Notes under the pieces: model-generated
Databases searched by the model: none
The model's input: the letters and a program-made list of their open reading frames with translations, nothing else
What the model was told of the DNA's origin: nothing
Part shown: piece after piece, positions 52,284 through 62,104 of the stretch
Layout of the letters: every line of letters starts with the position of its first letter
How positions within the stretch are numbered: the first letter of the stretch is position 1
Source: Brumimicrobium sp051745635
GTDB taxonomy: Bacteria > Bacteroidota > Bacteroidia > Flavobacteriales_D > Crocinitomicaceae
NCBI GenBank assembly: GCA_051745635.1
Contig: JBNJEH010000003.1
Span: forward strand, 50,047-114,046
DNA: 64,000 nucleotides
Direction: 5' to 3'
Program-made: the position numbers and the translations under genes

Positions 52284-54710
52284 ATGAAGCAAATAGCATC
52301 GATCATATTTTTATTCAGCCTTTCGTCTTTCAGTATATCCTGGGGACAGGGAAGCTTTAATATCATTGTTGAAAATGAGCAAGAGAAACCGCTGGAATAC
52401 GTGAATGTCAGATTGTTCGATCTGAAGGATTCCTCTGTTGTTGCAGGAGGATATACGGACGATAAAGGGCGGTTGCGCATCACCGATATTCCTTTTGGAA
52501 CTTTTGCGGCCAAAATGACGTTCTTCGGCTTTCAGGATCGCTGGTTGAAAGGACTGAATTTTTCTAAGAAGAATCGCAAAATCAATCGCGGAACGATCAC
52601 ATTAAAACGGAAAAGTGGTAAAGATTTTGACGAAGTGGTCGTTGAAGGTAAAACGCCGTTGATTGAATCGAGCATTGATAAACGCACTTACAACGTCGAG
52701 GAAGATATGACGACCATGGGTGGCGGTCTCACGGAAGTCTTGAATAATATCCCTTCAGTCGAAGTCGACAACGACGGAAATGTCTCGCTGCGCGGAAATG
52801 GCAGTGTGACAATCCTCATTGACGGTCGCCCCAGCGCCATGTCCAGCGGTGACGGAGCCCTGGATGGTATACCAGCGAGTGCGATCGAAAACATTGAAAT
52901 CGTCACGAATCCTTCCGCAAAATACGATCCCGACGGTATGGCCGGTATCATTAATATCATTCTTAAAAAGAAAAAGTTGCGCGGACTCAACATCAATACA
53001 AATATTACGGCGGCCAGTGAGGAATTGTACAATGGCAATATAGGAGCGAATATGCGGAACGAAAATGTGAATGTCTATGCCAATTACGCATTTCGCTACC
53101 GGGAAGGTTATCGAAATAATTTTAATGAGCGCACTTCAAATGTGGGATCCGACAGTACAGAATTCCTCGATCAGGACCGGCTCGGAACTGATTTCAGAAG
53201 ATCGCACACAGGAAAAGTAGGAGCCGATTTTTTCATAAACGAAAATCAGGTGATCGGTGTTTCTGCCAGTGGAACCTACAACGACCGCATCCGACGGGGG
53301 AAGCAAACGAATGCATTGAGCTACAATGATGAACTGTACCAATTCTGGGACCGCATTGTTTACGACCCGCGCAATCGACAGTCCATCGATCTCAACGGAA
53401 ATTACAAGCTGGATTTCGAAGAAGATAAAGGCGATTTTACCACTGCATTGACTTATTCAGCTACGGATCAGGAGGCCATTGGTCGCTTCAGGGAATATTA
53501 TTTTGAGCCCGACAGCAGTAAATCGGATCAGCATTATCGCTATCAAAATCAGGAGCGCGAGAATAATCAGCGAACATTTACGGCCAGTGCAGATCTTGTC
53601 AGAAATATATCAAAGAATGTAAAGTTGGAAAGCGGACTCAAAGCAATTATCAACCAGCAAAATGAGAGCAATTACCTCGAATTTTACGATACCATTTCGG
53701 AATCGGTAATTCCCAATGAAAATGTCAATAATGCCCTGGCTTTTGACGAAGATATCTATTCAGCTTACGGTATCCTCGGGCACCAGCCTTTTGAAAATTT
53801 CCGCTATCAAATCGGACTTCGCGCCGAACAAGCGTTGACAGAACCGCGTCTCGTCGGTACAAACGAAGCGTTTGAAAACGATTATTTCAGTCTTTTTCCG
53901 TCGGGACACTTTGTATTTGGCAATGATACCACAGGAGAAGTGTTTTTGAGTTACAGCCGTCGCATCAACCGTCCTGGTTCCCGCCAATTGAATCCGTTTC
54001 CGATTTACAGCGATCCGTTGAACTTAAGGCAGGGTAATCCTTCGCTGCAGCCCGAGTATATCAACTCGTATGAACTCGGTTATGAACGCTTCTGGAAGCC
54101 AATTACACTCACGGCGACGGCCTATTTCAAACAGACCGTCGATCGCATTCAGCGCATTCGTCAGTTTTACGATAACGGAAGAAGTGTGACGACCTATGCC
54201 AATGTCGACGAAAGTTATGATTATGGTGTGGAAATCATCAGCTCTATTTCTCCATTTGACTGGTGGAAAAATACGCTGTCCATCAACGCCTACGAGAGAA
54301 GATTGTCCGCTACAATTAACGGAACTAATTTAAATAATCGCGGAATCAGCTGGGATGCTAAACTCAACAGTACGTTTTACTTTTTTGACAAAACAACGAC
54401 AATTCAAGTGAATGCGCAATATATCGCACCGCGTTACACTGTTCAGGGTGTCTATCAGCGGAATCCGGGAATTGATGTTGGATTTTCCCGACAGTTGCTC
54501 GATAAGAAACTCAACCTGGGAGTGCGCATAACGGACATATTCGATCAAAAAGGCTTTTACTTTGAAATCAATGATAACGATGTGCGTCAGACGACGCGAT
54601 ATAAATGGACAACGCGTCGTTTGTATCTCACACTTTCATACAAATTCAACAATATAACATCAGATAAAAAAGAATTACAGAAGAAAATCGAAGATGCAGT
54701 GATTGATTAA
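52284..54710 (+). CDS. TonB-dependent-receptor-like outer-membrane protein
   Basis: The start at 52284 (MKQIASIIFLFSLSS) gives a signal peptide and 808 residues. An N-terminal CarboxypepD_reg domain (about 25-110) is followed by a plug domain (TEVLNNIPSVEVDNDGNV, DGRPSA, TNPSAKYD near 150-230), then a long beta barrel of the OMP_b-brl_3 type that ends YLTLSYKFNN...VID. No classical TonB box is evident. Such proteins import large substrates or act in signalling. It lies behind a MarR gene. Confidence 0.9.
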   Translation: MKQIASIIFLFSLSSFSISWGQGSFNIIVENEQEKPLEYVNVRLFDLKDSSVVAGGYTDDKGRLRITDIPFGTFAAKMTFFGFQDRWLKGLNFSKKNRKINRGTITLKRKSGKDFDEVVVEGKTPLIESSIDKRTYNVEEDMTTMGGGLTEVLNNIPSVEVDNDGNVSLRGNGSVTILIDGRPSAMSSGDGALDGIPASAIENIEIVTNPSAKYDPDGMAGIINIILKKKKLRGLNINTNITAASEELYNGNIGANMRNENVNVYANYAFRYREGYRNNFNERTSNVGSDSTEFLDQDRLGTDFRRSHTGKVGADFFINENQVIGVSASGTYNDRIRRGKQTNALSYNDELYQFWDRIVYDPRNRQSIDLNGNYKLDFEEDKGDFTTALTYSATDQEAIGRFREYYFEPDSSKSDQHYRYQNQERENNQRTFTASADLVRNISKNVKLESGLKAIINQQNESNYLEFYDTISESVIPNENVNNALAFDEDIYSAYGILGHQPFENFRYQIGLRAEQALTEPRLVGTNEAFENDYFSLFPSGHFVFGNDTTGEVFLSYSRRINRPGSRQLNPFPIYSDPLNLRQGNPSLQPEYINSYELGYERFWKPITLTATAYFKQTVDRIQRIRQFYDNGRSVTTYANVDESYDYGVEIISSISPFDWWKNTLSINAYERRLSATINGTNLNNRGISWDAKLNSTFYFFDKTTTIQVNAQYIAPRYTVQGVYQRNPGIDVGFSRQLLDKKLNLGVRITDIFDQKGFYFEINDNDVRQTTRYKWTTRRLYLTLSYKFNNITSDKKELQKKIEDAVID

Positions 54711-54756
54711 TTTCAACGAATAAAAGCGGGTTTGTTACTTTTTAGTTGAACTGTTA

Positions 54757-54784
54757 TTGAGCTGTAGTTTTTCTTCTATTTTTG
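54757..54784 (+). promoter_or_regulatory. Bacteroidota-type promoter
   Basis: TTG at 54757-54759, then 17 bases, then TATTTTTG at 54777-54784. It lies 15 bases before the ATG at 54800 and separates the dehydrogenase gene from the barrel gene upstream. Confidence 0.6.
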
Positions 54785-54799
54785 TAAAAATTTCAGGGT

Positions 54800-56011
54800 A
54801 TGAAGATAGGCATCATTCGAGAAGGAAAGACTCCACCAGACAAGCGCGTTCCATTGACGCCGAACCAATGTCGTTTAGTTGAGGAACAATATCCTCATGT
54901 AGAAATTTACGTTCAGGAGAGTCCCATTCGTGCATTTTCCGATGACCAATATCGCGAACAGGGAATCGAAGTTGTTAAAAATATTGACGACTGCGACGTC
55001 ATCATGGGCGTCAAAGAGGTGAATATAGAAGATCTCATACCGGAAAAGCAATTTTTCTTCTTCTCCCACACGATAAAGCGGCAACCATACAACCGCGATT
55101 TATTAAGAGCTGTGGTCGACAAACGCATACAATTAACGGATTATGAAGTGCTTACCAGAGAAAATGGCGTTCGATTGATTGGTTTCGGCCGATATGCGGG
55201 AATCGTTGGCTGTTATAATGGATTTCGCACCTACGGATTAAAAAATAAATTGTACGACCTCAAGCCAGCGCACGAATGTGACGATCGCAAAGAGATGGAA
55301 GGTGAGCTCAATAAAGTTCAACTCCCGGAGGATACCAAAATTGTTCTGACAGGATTTGGCAGAGTAGGCTACGGTGCGCGCGAAATAATCGATTTATTGC
55401 CCATTAAAGAAGTGACCCCTGAGGAATTTACGGATGAAACGTTTGATGAACCCGTTTATACACATCTCAACCTGGACGATTATGTGGAGAGATCCGATGG
55501 AAAACCATTTGATAAGAAGGCCTATTTCAAGGATGGTTCCGGGCATGTATCGACGTTCCCCAAATACCTGGAGCATGCGGATATGTTTATTGCCTGCCAT
55601 TTCTGGAAAGAAGGATCGCCGTATTTATTTACGCGGGAAGATCTCAAGTCACCGGCGGTGCGAACAACTGTAGTCGCCGACATATCCTGTGATATTGATG
55701 GTCCCGTAGCCTGTACTATCCGGCCGAGCACGATAGCTGATCCGATTTATGGGTACGATCCGCAAACGGAAAAGGAGACAGCCTACGATGAAGATGGCGC
55801 GATAGCTGTTATGGCAGTCGACAATTTGCCGTGTGAGTTACCCAAAGACGCTTCTGAAGATTTTGGAAACGAACTCATCAAACATATTTTGCCTGCGTTA
55901 CTCTCCGATGATCCAACAGATATCATTGGACGCGGTTCTGAAACCACGCTGGATGGTCAATTATCGCCACATTTTTCTTACCTTTCCGATTATCTCGAAG
56001 GAAAAGCGTAA
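54800..56011 (+). CDS. Saccharopine/alanine dehydrogenase-like NAD(P) enzyme
   Basis: A 403-residue dehydrogenase with the AlaDH/PNT fold. The N-terminal domain (KIGIIREGKTPPDKRVPLTP) and the NAD-binding motif TGFGRVGYGA (about 182-191) are clear, and the VADISCDIDGPV word in the last third is shared by saccharopine dehydrogenase (lysine-forming) and alanine dehydrogenase. The FSHTIKRQPYN element is closer to the saccharopine branch. The exact substrate is unresolved. It is monocistronic with its own promoter. Confidence 0.8.
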   Translation: MKIGIIREGKTPPDKRVPLTPNQCRLVEEQYPHVEIYVQESPIRAFSDDQYREQGIEVVKNIDDCDVIMGVKEVNIEDLIPEKQFFFFSHTIKRQPYNRDLLRAVVDKRIQLTDYEVLTRENGVRLIGFGRYAGIVGCYNGFRTYGLKNKLYDLKPAHECDDRKEMEGELNKVQLPEDTKIVLTGFGRVGYGAREIIDLLPIKEVTPEEFTDETFDEPVYTHLNLDDYVERSDGKPFDKKAYFKDGSGHVSTFPKYLEHADMFIACHFWKEGSPYLFTREDLKSPAVRTTVVADISCDIDGPVACTIRPSTIADPIYGYDPQTEKETAYDEDGAIAVMAVDNLPCELPKDASEDFGNELIKHILPALLSDDPTDIIGRGSETTLDGQLSPHFSYLSDYLEGKA

Positions 56012-56044
56012 AAGAAAATAGGATTACCAATGTAAGTCGTAAAA

Positions 56045-56210
56045 CAATAATGAATACTTTTAAAGATACAGAGGATAGAGCGTTAGACAATAGATGTTAG
56101 ATAGCAGAGATTAAGCATATCTAACATCTAACATCTCCATGTCTAACATCTTTTGTAAATCTAAGCAACCAATAGGAAAGAATGTTTTAAATTTACGACC
56201 TATCTTGATA
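56045..56210. repeat. Dispersed intergenic repeat, copy 2
   Basis: About 166 bases matching 20944-21108 in the same orientation. The core hairpin is perfect here: AGATGTTAGAT (56092-56102) faces ATCTAACATCT (56119-56129), and extra ATCTAACATCT-like words follow. The copy fills the gap between the dehydrogenase gene and the VWA gene. Confidence 0.8.
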
Positions 56211-56234
56211 ATCCATAAAGAAAATAAATAGACG

Positions 56235-58316
56235 ATGTCGGCAATAATAAGTGAAATACCAATTTGGGGAATCATCTTATGGATGTTATTTGCCGCTTTT
56301 CTTACCTTTTTGTTCTACAAGCGAAAAGGCTGGCTCAAAGAACTCAAAGGTAGAATTAGGCTGATATTAATGGCACTGCGGTGGTTAGGACTCTCGCTGC
56401 TCGGTATTTTAATCGCCCACATCATGTTGAAAAGTACGACCACCACTACGGATGACCCGATGATCATTTCCGTGATGGACAATTCATCTTCGATGCTGAA
56501 CCACAAGGATAGCGCTGCCGTTCCTGCCGCTTCAACTGATTTTATGACTGAACTCGAAGGGGCGTTATCCGCCAGCTATCGCCCTTTATTCTTTTCTTTA
56601 GATGATGTGATTGAAAGTTATGATAATTACCATTTTAAAAGTGAAGAAACAAATATTTCAAGTGCTCTAAATCGGGTCTACGACAACTATTACGGACGCA
56701 ATATCGGCGCATTGATTTTATTTTCTGACGGGAATTACAATAAGGGTTCTAACCCCGTTATGATAGCAGAGAAATTCAATAATGTACCCATTTACACGGT
56801 AGGCGTAGGTGACACCATGATACGCACCGATCAGAAAATTAGCAATGTAGAGGCCAATGATATCGCATTTTTAGACAATGATTTTCCCGTTGAAGCGACG
56901 ATTGAGGGAATCAAATTACCCGGAGAAAAATTGCAAGTGCAACTCTATGAAGATGGTGAATTGATTGAAGAACGCGCATTGCGACACGATTCTGTACAGC
57001 AAAGTTTATTGAAAACAAAATTTGTTGTACCGGCCAGCGAAGTAGGTATCCACGAATATCGCATGACCATCAATCAGCACGAAAATGAATCGAATATTGC
57101 CAATAATACGGCGCGATTTTTTGTTGAAGTGTTGGACGATCGCAGTAAAGTACTCCTGGCTTACGAGGGATTACACCCCGATGTCGGTGCTATTCGGTCA
57201 GCCCTTCAGTCTGAGAACAATCTCGACCTGCAGGTGGCAGGACCTGGAGATTTACCAGAAAAACTGGAGACGTTCGATTTGGTGATCTGGCACAACCCGG
57301 GAGTTAGCGGAAACGCGAATGCACAACAACGTCTGATGAACTTAGAAAAACCCTTTTGGTACATTATTGGTCCTGCCACGGATCAGCAAACCCTTGACAA
57401 ATTAAATCTTGCGCCGAAATTGAACACCACGGGCAAAAGCGATGATGTCAGTTTATCTTTTAACAGCGCTTTTAATCTGTTTGAGCTCGACGGAGAATAC
57501 GTTCAAACACTGAATGATTTACCTCCACTGCAAGCGCATTATGGAGAGCTGGAGTACAATCAGTCGTCTTCAATTCTCGGTTATCAAACGGTGGGGAAGG
57601 TCGCCAAACCTGAACCGCTGTACTTTTTCGGAAAGCGTAAAGAAAAATACGCGTGTACCTACGGGAATGGTATCTGGAGATGGCGAATGGGCAATTATCA
57701 GTCAGCTTCCAACCACAAGGCAGTTGATGCACTCATCAAAAAAACAGTACAGTATTTAATTCTCAAAGAAAATACTTCGCGGTTGCGCGTTGAAATTCCG
57801 GATCAGACCACTACATCCGATCAAATAGAAGTGAAAGCGAGATTTTACAATGCCAATTTAGAACCGATAACAACTCCGACCATTGATTTTCAACTCAAGG
57901 ATGAATCAGGAAACGAGTACGACTATTCATTTCTCCCGCAAGAGAACAATTACAAATTATCTCTGGGTAAACTGGACTATGGACGCTACAACTGGCAGGC
58001 GACGACGACTTATAATGATGAGACATTTGAAAAATCCGGATCTTTCGCAGTAAATGCGGTTGAAATCGAAAAGCAATCATCGCGGGCTAACCACCAGTTA
58101 CTGTATCAGATGGCCGAGAACGGAGGTGGACAATTTGTAACGATGGATCGTGCAGACGAAATAATCGATGCTATTCAACAGCGCGAAGACATTGCACCAG
58201 TAGCCTATGAGACGCATGCCTACAACAAGTTAATCGATTACCTGTGGCTGTTTTTCATCGCCATTTTATTGTTTTCACTGGAGTGGTTTCTCAGAAGATA
58301 TTACGGCGGGTATTGA
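56235..58316 (+). CDS. VWA-domain membrane protein
   Basis: A 693-residue inner-membrane protein. Two N-terminal helices (about 7-28 and 44-64) precede a von Willebrand A domain with the metal site MDNSSSM (near 80) and LILFSDG. Ig-like and beta-rich domains follow (about 210-600), and a C-terminal helix (about 665-685) ends in a basic RRYYGGY tail. The layout resembles BatA/BatB-type or CHAD-like aerotolerance-related proteins. The gene is preceded by a dispersed repeat and not joined to any other gene. Confidence 0.85.
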   Translation: MSAIISEIPIWGIILWMLFAAFLTFLFYKRKGWLKELKGRIRLILMALRWLGLSLLGILIAHIMLKSTTTTTDDPMIISVMDNSSSMLNHKDSAAVPAASTDFMTELEGALSASYRPLFFSLDDVIESYDNYHFKSEETNISSALNRVYDNYYGRNIGALILFSDGNYNKGSNPVMIAEKFNNVPIYTVGVGDTMIRTDQKISNVEANDIAFLDNDFPVEATIEGIKLPGEKLQVQLYEDGELIEERALRHDSVQQSLLKTKFVVPASEVGIHEYRMTINQHENESNIANNTARFFVEVLDDRSKVLLAYEGLHPDVGAIRSALQSENNLDLQVAGPGDLPEKLETFDLVIWHNPGVSGNANAQQRLMNLEKPFWYIIGPATDQQTLDKLNLAPKLNTTGKSDDVSLSFNSAFNLFELDGEYVQTLNDLPPLQAHYGELEYNQSSSILGYQTVGKVAKPEPLYFFGKRKEKYACTYGNGIWRWRMGNYQSASNHKAVDALIKKTVQYLILKENTSRLRVEIPDQTTTSDQIEVKARFYNANLEPITTPTIDFQLKDESGNEYDYSFLPQENNYKLSLGKLDYGRYNWQATTTYNDETFEKSGSFAVNAVEIEKQSSRANHQLLYQMAENGGGQFVTMDRADEIIDAIQQREDIAPVAYETHAYNKLIDYLWLFFIAILLFSLEWFLRRYYGGY

Positions 58317-58408
58317 TGCCAGCTTTATCCAAAAAAACAGCCTAAAATTTGGAATTTCAAAATCGGGAGAATAAATTTGTTTTCTAACACTATAAAAAAG
58401 AACCATTT

Positions 58409-59480
58409 ATGAAAAGAATAGATTTAACCACCTGTGTGGTATTTTTCATCTTACTATTTACAAATCACAATTTTTGGGCACAAGGCAACAATAACGGAAA
58501 TACCAATCCCAACAACAATGCCAACGGTAATGCCTTAAAATGGGAAACCCAGGGGAACAATGTCGACACGAGTCATTTTATCGGAACGACGAATCCCACA
58601 GCTTTAAAGATGCGGACGAACAATGTGGAACGGCTGCGGTATGGTTAAGAAAAAAAATGATGGTACATTAAGGTATAAGCCCTCATATCTTGATGATTGT
58701 ATTCGTGATGACGAATTAGCTGATGTTGTTTATTTGAGATCAGGTGACAAAGAAAAAGCACTGGGTGTCATTACCAATCGAAGGGCAAACTATTTTACGC
58801 TTGGGAGTGGCGATTGTATTGAAGACTCTTTAATAACTGATCCGGCATTTGAAGATACTATAGATCTTGTTGCCCCTAAGCATTCAACTAAAGGGAGTCT
58901 TGATGAAGATGAATTAGAAACTGCAGACTCTCTATTACAAGTTTATGGAAGTCTTGAGCCAGGTTCGAACGAGAACAGATTAAGAGTCAGGAATATGGAT
59001 TTGGGCTTCCTGGCGACACCAAAGAGATATACTATTAAATACTATAGCCCATACGATCAACAATATGCTTTAAAATCAGAAACACGCTGGGCACCAATTT
59101 TAACACTTGAATTTCCTGAGTTTGATACTTTAGATATTGTTCTATTTGAAGTTTTCCAATATAATGGTAGTTTTAAAAATAATGACACAGACAACTCTAG
59201 TACTGATACAACATCAAGAAGTAATGCTAATAGTATAGATTTGGAGGATGAAATCAGTATTTTCCCTAACCCTAACGATAGTAGCTTCAATGTCTTCCTT
59301 CAAAATCATAAAGCTTATCGATCAATTGAATTATTTAATTCAATGGGAAAAATGGTTTATTCAAAAGAAACTGTTGGCGGACAAAATAAAATAAATGTAA
59401 AAAACATACCTACAGGCGTTTATTATTTACATCTAATAGCTATAGATGAAGTCGTTACCAGAAAAATTATTATTGAATAG
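58409..59480 (+). pseudogene. A1: T9SS-secreted protein split by a one-base frameshift
   Basis: The first frame (58409-58648, 79 residues) has a signal peptide, an Asn-rich segment (NTNPNNNANGN) and the words FIGTTNPTALKM and NNVERLR, then runs off at a stop. The second frame (58623-59480) continues KKKNDGTLRYKPSYLDD and ends in a type A sorting tail (SIFPNPNDSSFNV ... TRKIIIE). Removing one T near 58640 joins them as VERLRMVKKKNDGT, giving 356 residues. So one gene was broken by an insertion, a sequencing error, or phase variation. Residues from NRLRVRNMDLG onward are paralogous to A2 at 60848. Confidence 0.7.
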
Positions 59481-59481
59481 A

Positions 59482-60204
59482 ATGCATGTACAAAACTATA
59501 TATTGTCTATTTTTCTACTTCTATTATGTTTTAGTAGTAGTTTTTCTCAATTCAATTTGCAAGCGGGATATAAGCTTGGTTTTTCTGACTTTGAATCGTT
59601 ATCTCAAGGGAAAATGGTTCATCGTTTTGACATTTTAGGAGAGTTTAAACTGAAAAACAATATATTGTTAGCTGTTGAAACGGGAAGGCATTATTATATT
59701 ATTAAACAGAGTAGTAGCGAAGTAACCATAAACAGTAATACCACAACATATCATCAATCAAGTTTTATTGAAAAACGAATTGCTAACAGTTTAAATCTAT
59801 CAGTTGGCTATTTTTTTGAAATAAATCGTAAAAATGCGATCCTAACTCGCTTATCAGTCGGAATGAGCAGTATACCAAGAGTTAGAACACTTGAAGCATA
59901 TAGTGAATACAGAACTGTACAAAACAGTGATGGTAGTTTGGTTAGCTATTATAGAGAAGATTGGTGGAACACCAACATAAAAGAAATGTTTAATTTTCCC
60001 AATTCTACTGTCCCTCCATTAAATAAGCCAACTCTTTCTGTTGAATATAGATACATGCTAAGTGATTTTTTCTTAAACGCGGTGTTTGACTATTCTCCAT
60101 ATAAACCTTTTATTCTTTATGCGAATTCAGGAATCAATCACTTTTTTCAGTTTGGCTTCAGAATAGGCTATAACTTCTCAAAAAAAGAAAAGTCCGATGA
60201 ATAA
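59482..60204 (+). CDS. B1: outer-membrane beta-barrel protein
   Basis: The start at 59482 (MHVQNYILSIFLLLLCF) gives a signal peptide (cleavage after ...FSQ) and 240 residues. The mature chain is a series of amphipathic strands (NLQAGYKLGFSD, LNLSVGYFFEINR, LSVEYRYMLSDFF, FGFRIGYNFS), consistent with an outer-membrane barrel. It is paralogous to B2 (61367) and to the relic at 60197. It begins one base after the A1 stop and is in the same operon. The DNA is markedly AT-rich. No known family can be named. Confidence 0.78.
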   Translation: MHVQNYILSIFLLLLCFSSSFSQFNLQAGYKLGFSDFESLSQGKMVHRFDILGEFKLKNNILLAVETGRHYYIIKQSSSEVTINSNTTTYHQSSFIEKRIANSLNLSVGYFFEINRKNAILTRLSVGMSSIPRVRTLEAYSEYRTVQNSDGSLVSYYREDWWNTNIKEMFNFPNSTVPPLNKPTLSVEYRYMLSDFFLNAVFDYSPYKPFILYANSGINHFFQFGFRIGYNFSKKEKSDE

Positions 60205-60409
60205 AAGTAAATATTTATCGGGATTTAACCTTTTACAGACATCTCTGGAATATAGGTATTATTTTAGTGATTGGAGCTGTATCCTTTTTTTAGGTTATAC
60301 GCCAATTCAGAAACAAATTATTCAACGCTTCAATAATAACAATCTCTTTCTTTTAGGAATTCGCATTGGATATTACCTTCACAAAAAAAACCAAAAAAAT
60401 GAAAAATGA
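60197..60409 (+). pseudogene. B relic: C-terminal fragment of a third barrel copy
   Basis: A 70-residue frame, overlapping the B1 stop by eight bases. Its TSLEYRYYFSDWSCILFLGY and FLLGIRIGYYLHKK match the last strands of B1 (LSVEYRYMLSDFF, FGFRIGYNFSKK) and of B2 (LSIGYRYRLGSVF, FLIGVNLGYTF). It has no signal peptide, so it cannot be an outer-membrane protein on its own. It is best seen as the end of a barrel gene left after a deletion between tandem copies. Confidence 0.7.
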
Positions 60410-60848
60410 TTTTTTGTTCGTAACAGTGATCTTTGTTTTTATAACAGTAAATAGCTGCCAAAAAGATCTGACTGGAAGTCCAATTTCGATAGAAGCTAGA
60501 ACTAATTATACAATAACAGATTTAGTGGTACATGGCACCAATCAAACCCATTATTGTCCTCCCCTCGCTTCTCCTGCCGCTACAGCTCATTTTTATGGAT
60601 TCATTCCTTATATTGGAGGAGGACTTTATCAGCTTGATGTGGATGAAGACGCTTCTGTTAATTATTGTATTACGATTAGAGGAACTATTCCGGCAATTGA
60701 AGACACTACTGGAACAACTAAAGTTGCTATAAATGCTTTTTTTACCAAGCATGGGAATGTTTTTGGTTTTCATGAACTAGAACTTAAACGCCCTCACGAT
60801 GAGCATCATATTGTTCATCGATGTAGACCAGATACTTACATTGAATAA
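60399..60848 (+). CDS. C1: small lipoprotein
   Basis: The start at 60399 (MKNDFLFVTVIFVFITVNSC) gives a lipobox VNSC and 149 residues; the frame is open upstream to 60366, but those residues only overlap the relic. The mature protein starts CQKDLTGSPISIEA and ends RPDTYIE, both shared with C2. The middle has YCITIRGTIPA and FHELELKRPHDE. It overlaps the B relic by 11 bases, and its stop overlaps the A2 start by one base (TAATG). A surface lipoprotein is inferred; no function is known. Confidence 0.78.
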   Translation: MKNDFLFVTVIFVFITVNSCQKDLTGSPISIEARTNYTITDLVVHGTNQTHYCPPLASPAATAHFYGFIPYIGGGLYQLDVDEDASVNYCITIRGTIPAIEDTTGTTKVAINAFFTKHGNVFGFHELELKRPHDEHHIVHRCRPDTYIE

Positions 60849-61357
60849 TGAACATTAGTTTTCGCATCCGAAATATGGCTCTTGGTTCTTCAGGGTTTCC
60901 TATAGAATACAAAATAAAATATTACAGTCCCTACGATCAGGTTAATTCCATTAAGGAAGAGACCAAATGGGGACCGAAACTGACGTTGGATTTTCCTGAA
61001 ATGGATACATTAGACATTGTGCTCTTTGAAGCGTTTTTGATGGGAGATGATTTTAAAAGTATGTCCAATGATTCAACCAATAGAGAAGTAAAAACATCAA
61101 GCCCCTCCAACTATCAGTCGACTGAAAAAGTTCTTGTTTACCCCAATCCCAATGACGGAAGTTTTACGGTGAAACTTCAAAGCACAACAGATGTAGAGAA
61201 TATTGAAGTTGTTGACCAATTAGGAAATCTTGTAAAAACAAAACGCGATATTCAGGAGGTAAACCATTTTAATAATCTCAACCTGTCCAATGGGGTGTAC
61301 TGGGTCAAAGTTGTATTTCATGATACCATTACTTACAAAAAAGTAGTCGTTCACTAA
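60848..61357 (+). CDS. A2: truncated T9SS type A protein
   Basis: A 169-residue product without a signal peptide. It starts at FRIRNMALGSSGF and matches the C-terminal half of A1 (YTIKYYSPYDQ versus YKIKYYSPYDQ; FDTLDIVLFEVF versus MDTLDIVLFEAF), ending in a sorting tail (VYPNPNDGSFTV ... YKKVVVH). Because a type IX cargo must first cross the inner membrane, the missing signal sequence probably inactivates it. It is coupled to C1 through a TAATG overlap. It may be a translated remnant. Confidence 0.72.
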   Translation: MNISFRIRNMALGSSGFPIEYKIKYYSPYDQVNSIKEETKWGPKLTLDFPEMDTLDIVLFEAFLMGDDFKSMSNDSTNREVKTSSPSNYQSTEKVLVYPNPNDGSFTVKLQSTTDVENIEVVDQLGNLVKTKRDIQEVNHFNNLNLSNGVYWVKVVFHDTITYKKVVVH

Positions 61358-61366
61358 TAATTGATA

Positions 61367-62104
61367 ATGATGAGATTACACTGTTTATTTATACTCGCTT
61401 TTATATTCACTGCTTTTTTTAGTTATGGGCAGTGGAATGTTCAGACAGGGTATGATTTTGGGACATTTACTATACCAAAAACTCAAAGGAAAAATTTTAA
61501 TAATCTACACAGGTTTAGTTTAATCGGAGAATATATTTTTTCGAATGAAATTTCAGTAAATATTAATACAGGAATTGATCTACATAAAATCGATTATCAG
61601 GCTGTTAATACAATCGAGCCCACAAGCAACTACTCAAAAGAATTTATTACTCACAATAATATTAACATTCAAAATTTTAAATTTGGGCTTTCAATGGGAT
61701 ACAATTTCATTTTAAATAATAATTCAAGTATAAAAGTTAGTTTGAATTATGACCATTATTTTGTTAATCGTTTAACGATTAAGGAAAGTTATTCAATAAT
61801 TAACTCCTACAGTGTGCCGACTGATGAAATAGAGTCTAATGAACCCTTGTCTAAAGTTCATGAGTTTTCACCGGAACTAGACTATGAGAGGTTTGGGTAT
61901 AAAAATACTTTTGTTTTAAGCAATAATAACGTTTCTTTATCTATAGGTTATCGTTACCGATTAGGTAGCGTTTTTATTAATTCCTCTATACGTTTTTCTC
62001 CACTGAACACTGGATTTGTACTTTTTAGGAGGCAAAACCTATTCCTCATTGGTGTAAACCTCGGCTACACCTTCCCACAAAAAGATGGAACTGATGAAAA
62101 ATAA
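61367..62104 (+). CDS. B2: outer-membrane beta-barrel protein
   Basis: Start at 61367 or 61370 (adjacent ATG codons). The signal peptide ends near SYGQ, and the 245-residue product has a barrel pattern like B1 (NVQTGYDFGTFT, FGLSMGYNFIL, LSIGYRYRLGSVF, LIGVNLGYTFPQK). It starts nine bases after the A2 stop and overlaps C2 by 11 bases. It is presumably the partner of C2 and of the A-type cargo. No conserved domain name can be given. Confidence 0.8.
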   Translation: MMRLHCLFILAFIFTAFFSYGQWNVQTGYDFGTFTIPKTQRKNFNNLHRFSLIGEYIFSNEISVNINTGIDLHKIDYQAVNTIEPTSNYSKEFITHNNINIQNFKFGLSMGYNFILNNNSSIKVSLNYDHYFVNRLTIKESYSIINSYSVPTDEIESNEPLSKVHEFSPELDYERFGYKNTFVLSNNNVSLSIGYRYRLGSVFINSSIRFSPLNTGFVLFRRQNLFLIGVNLGYTFPQKDGTDEK

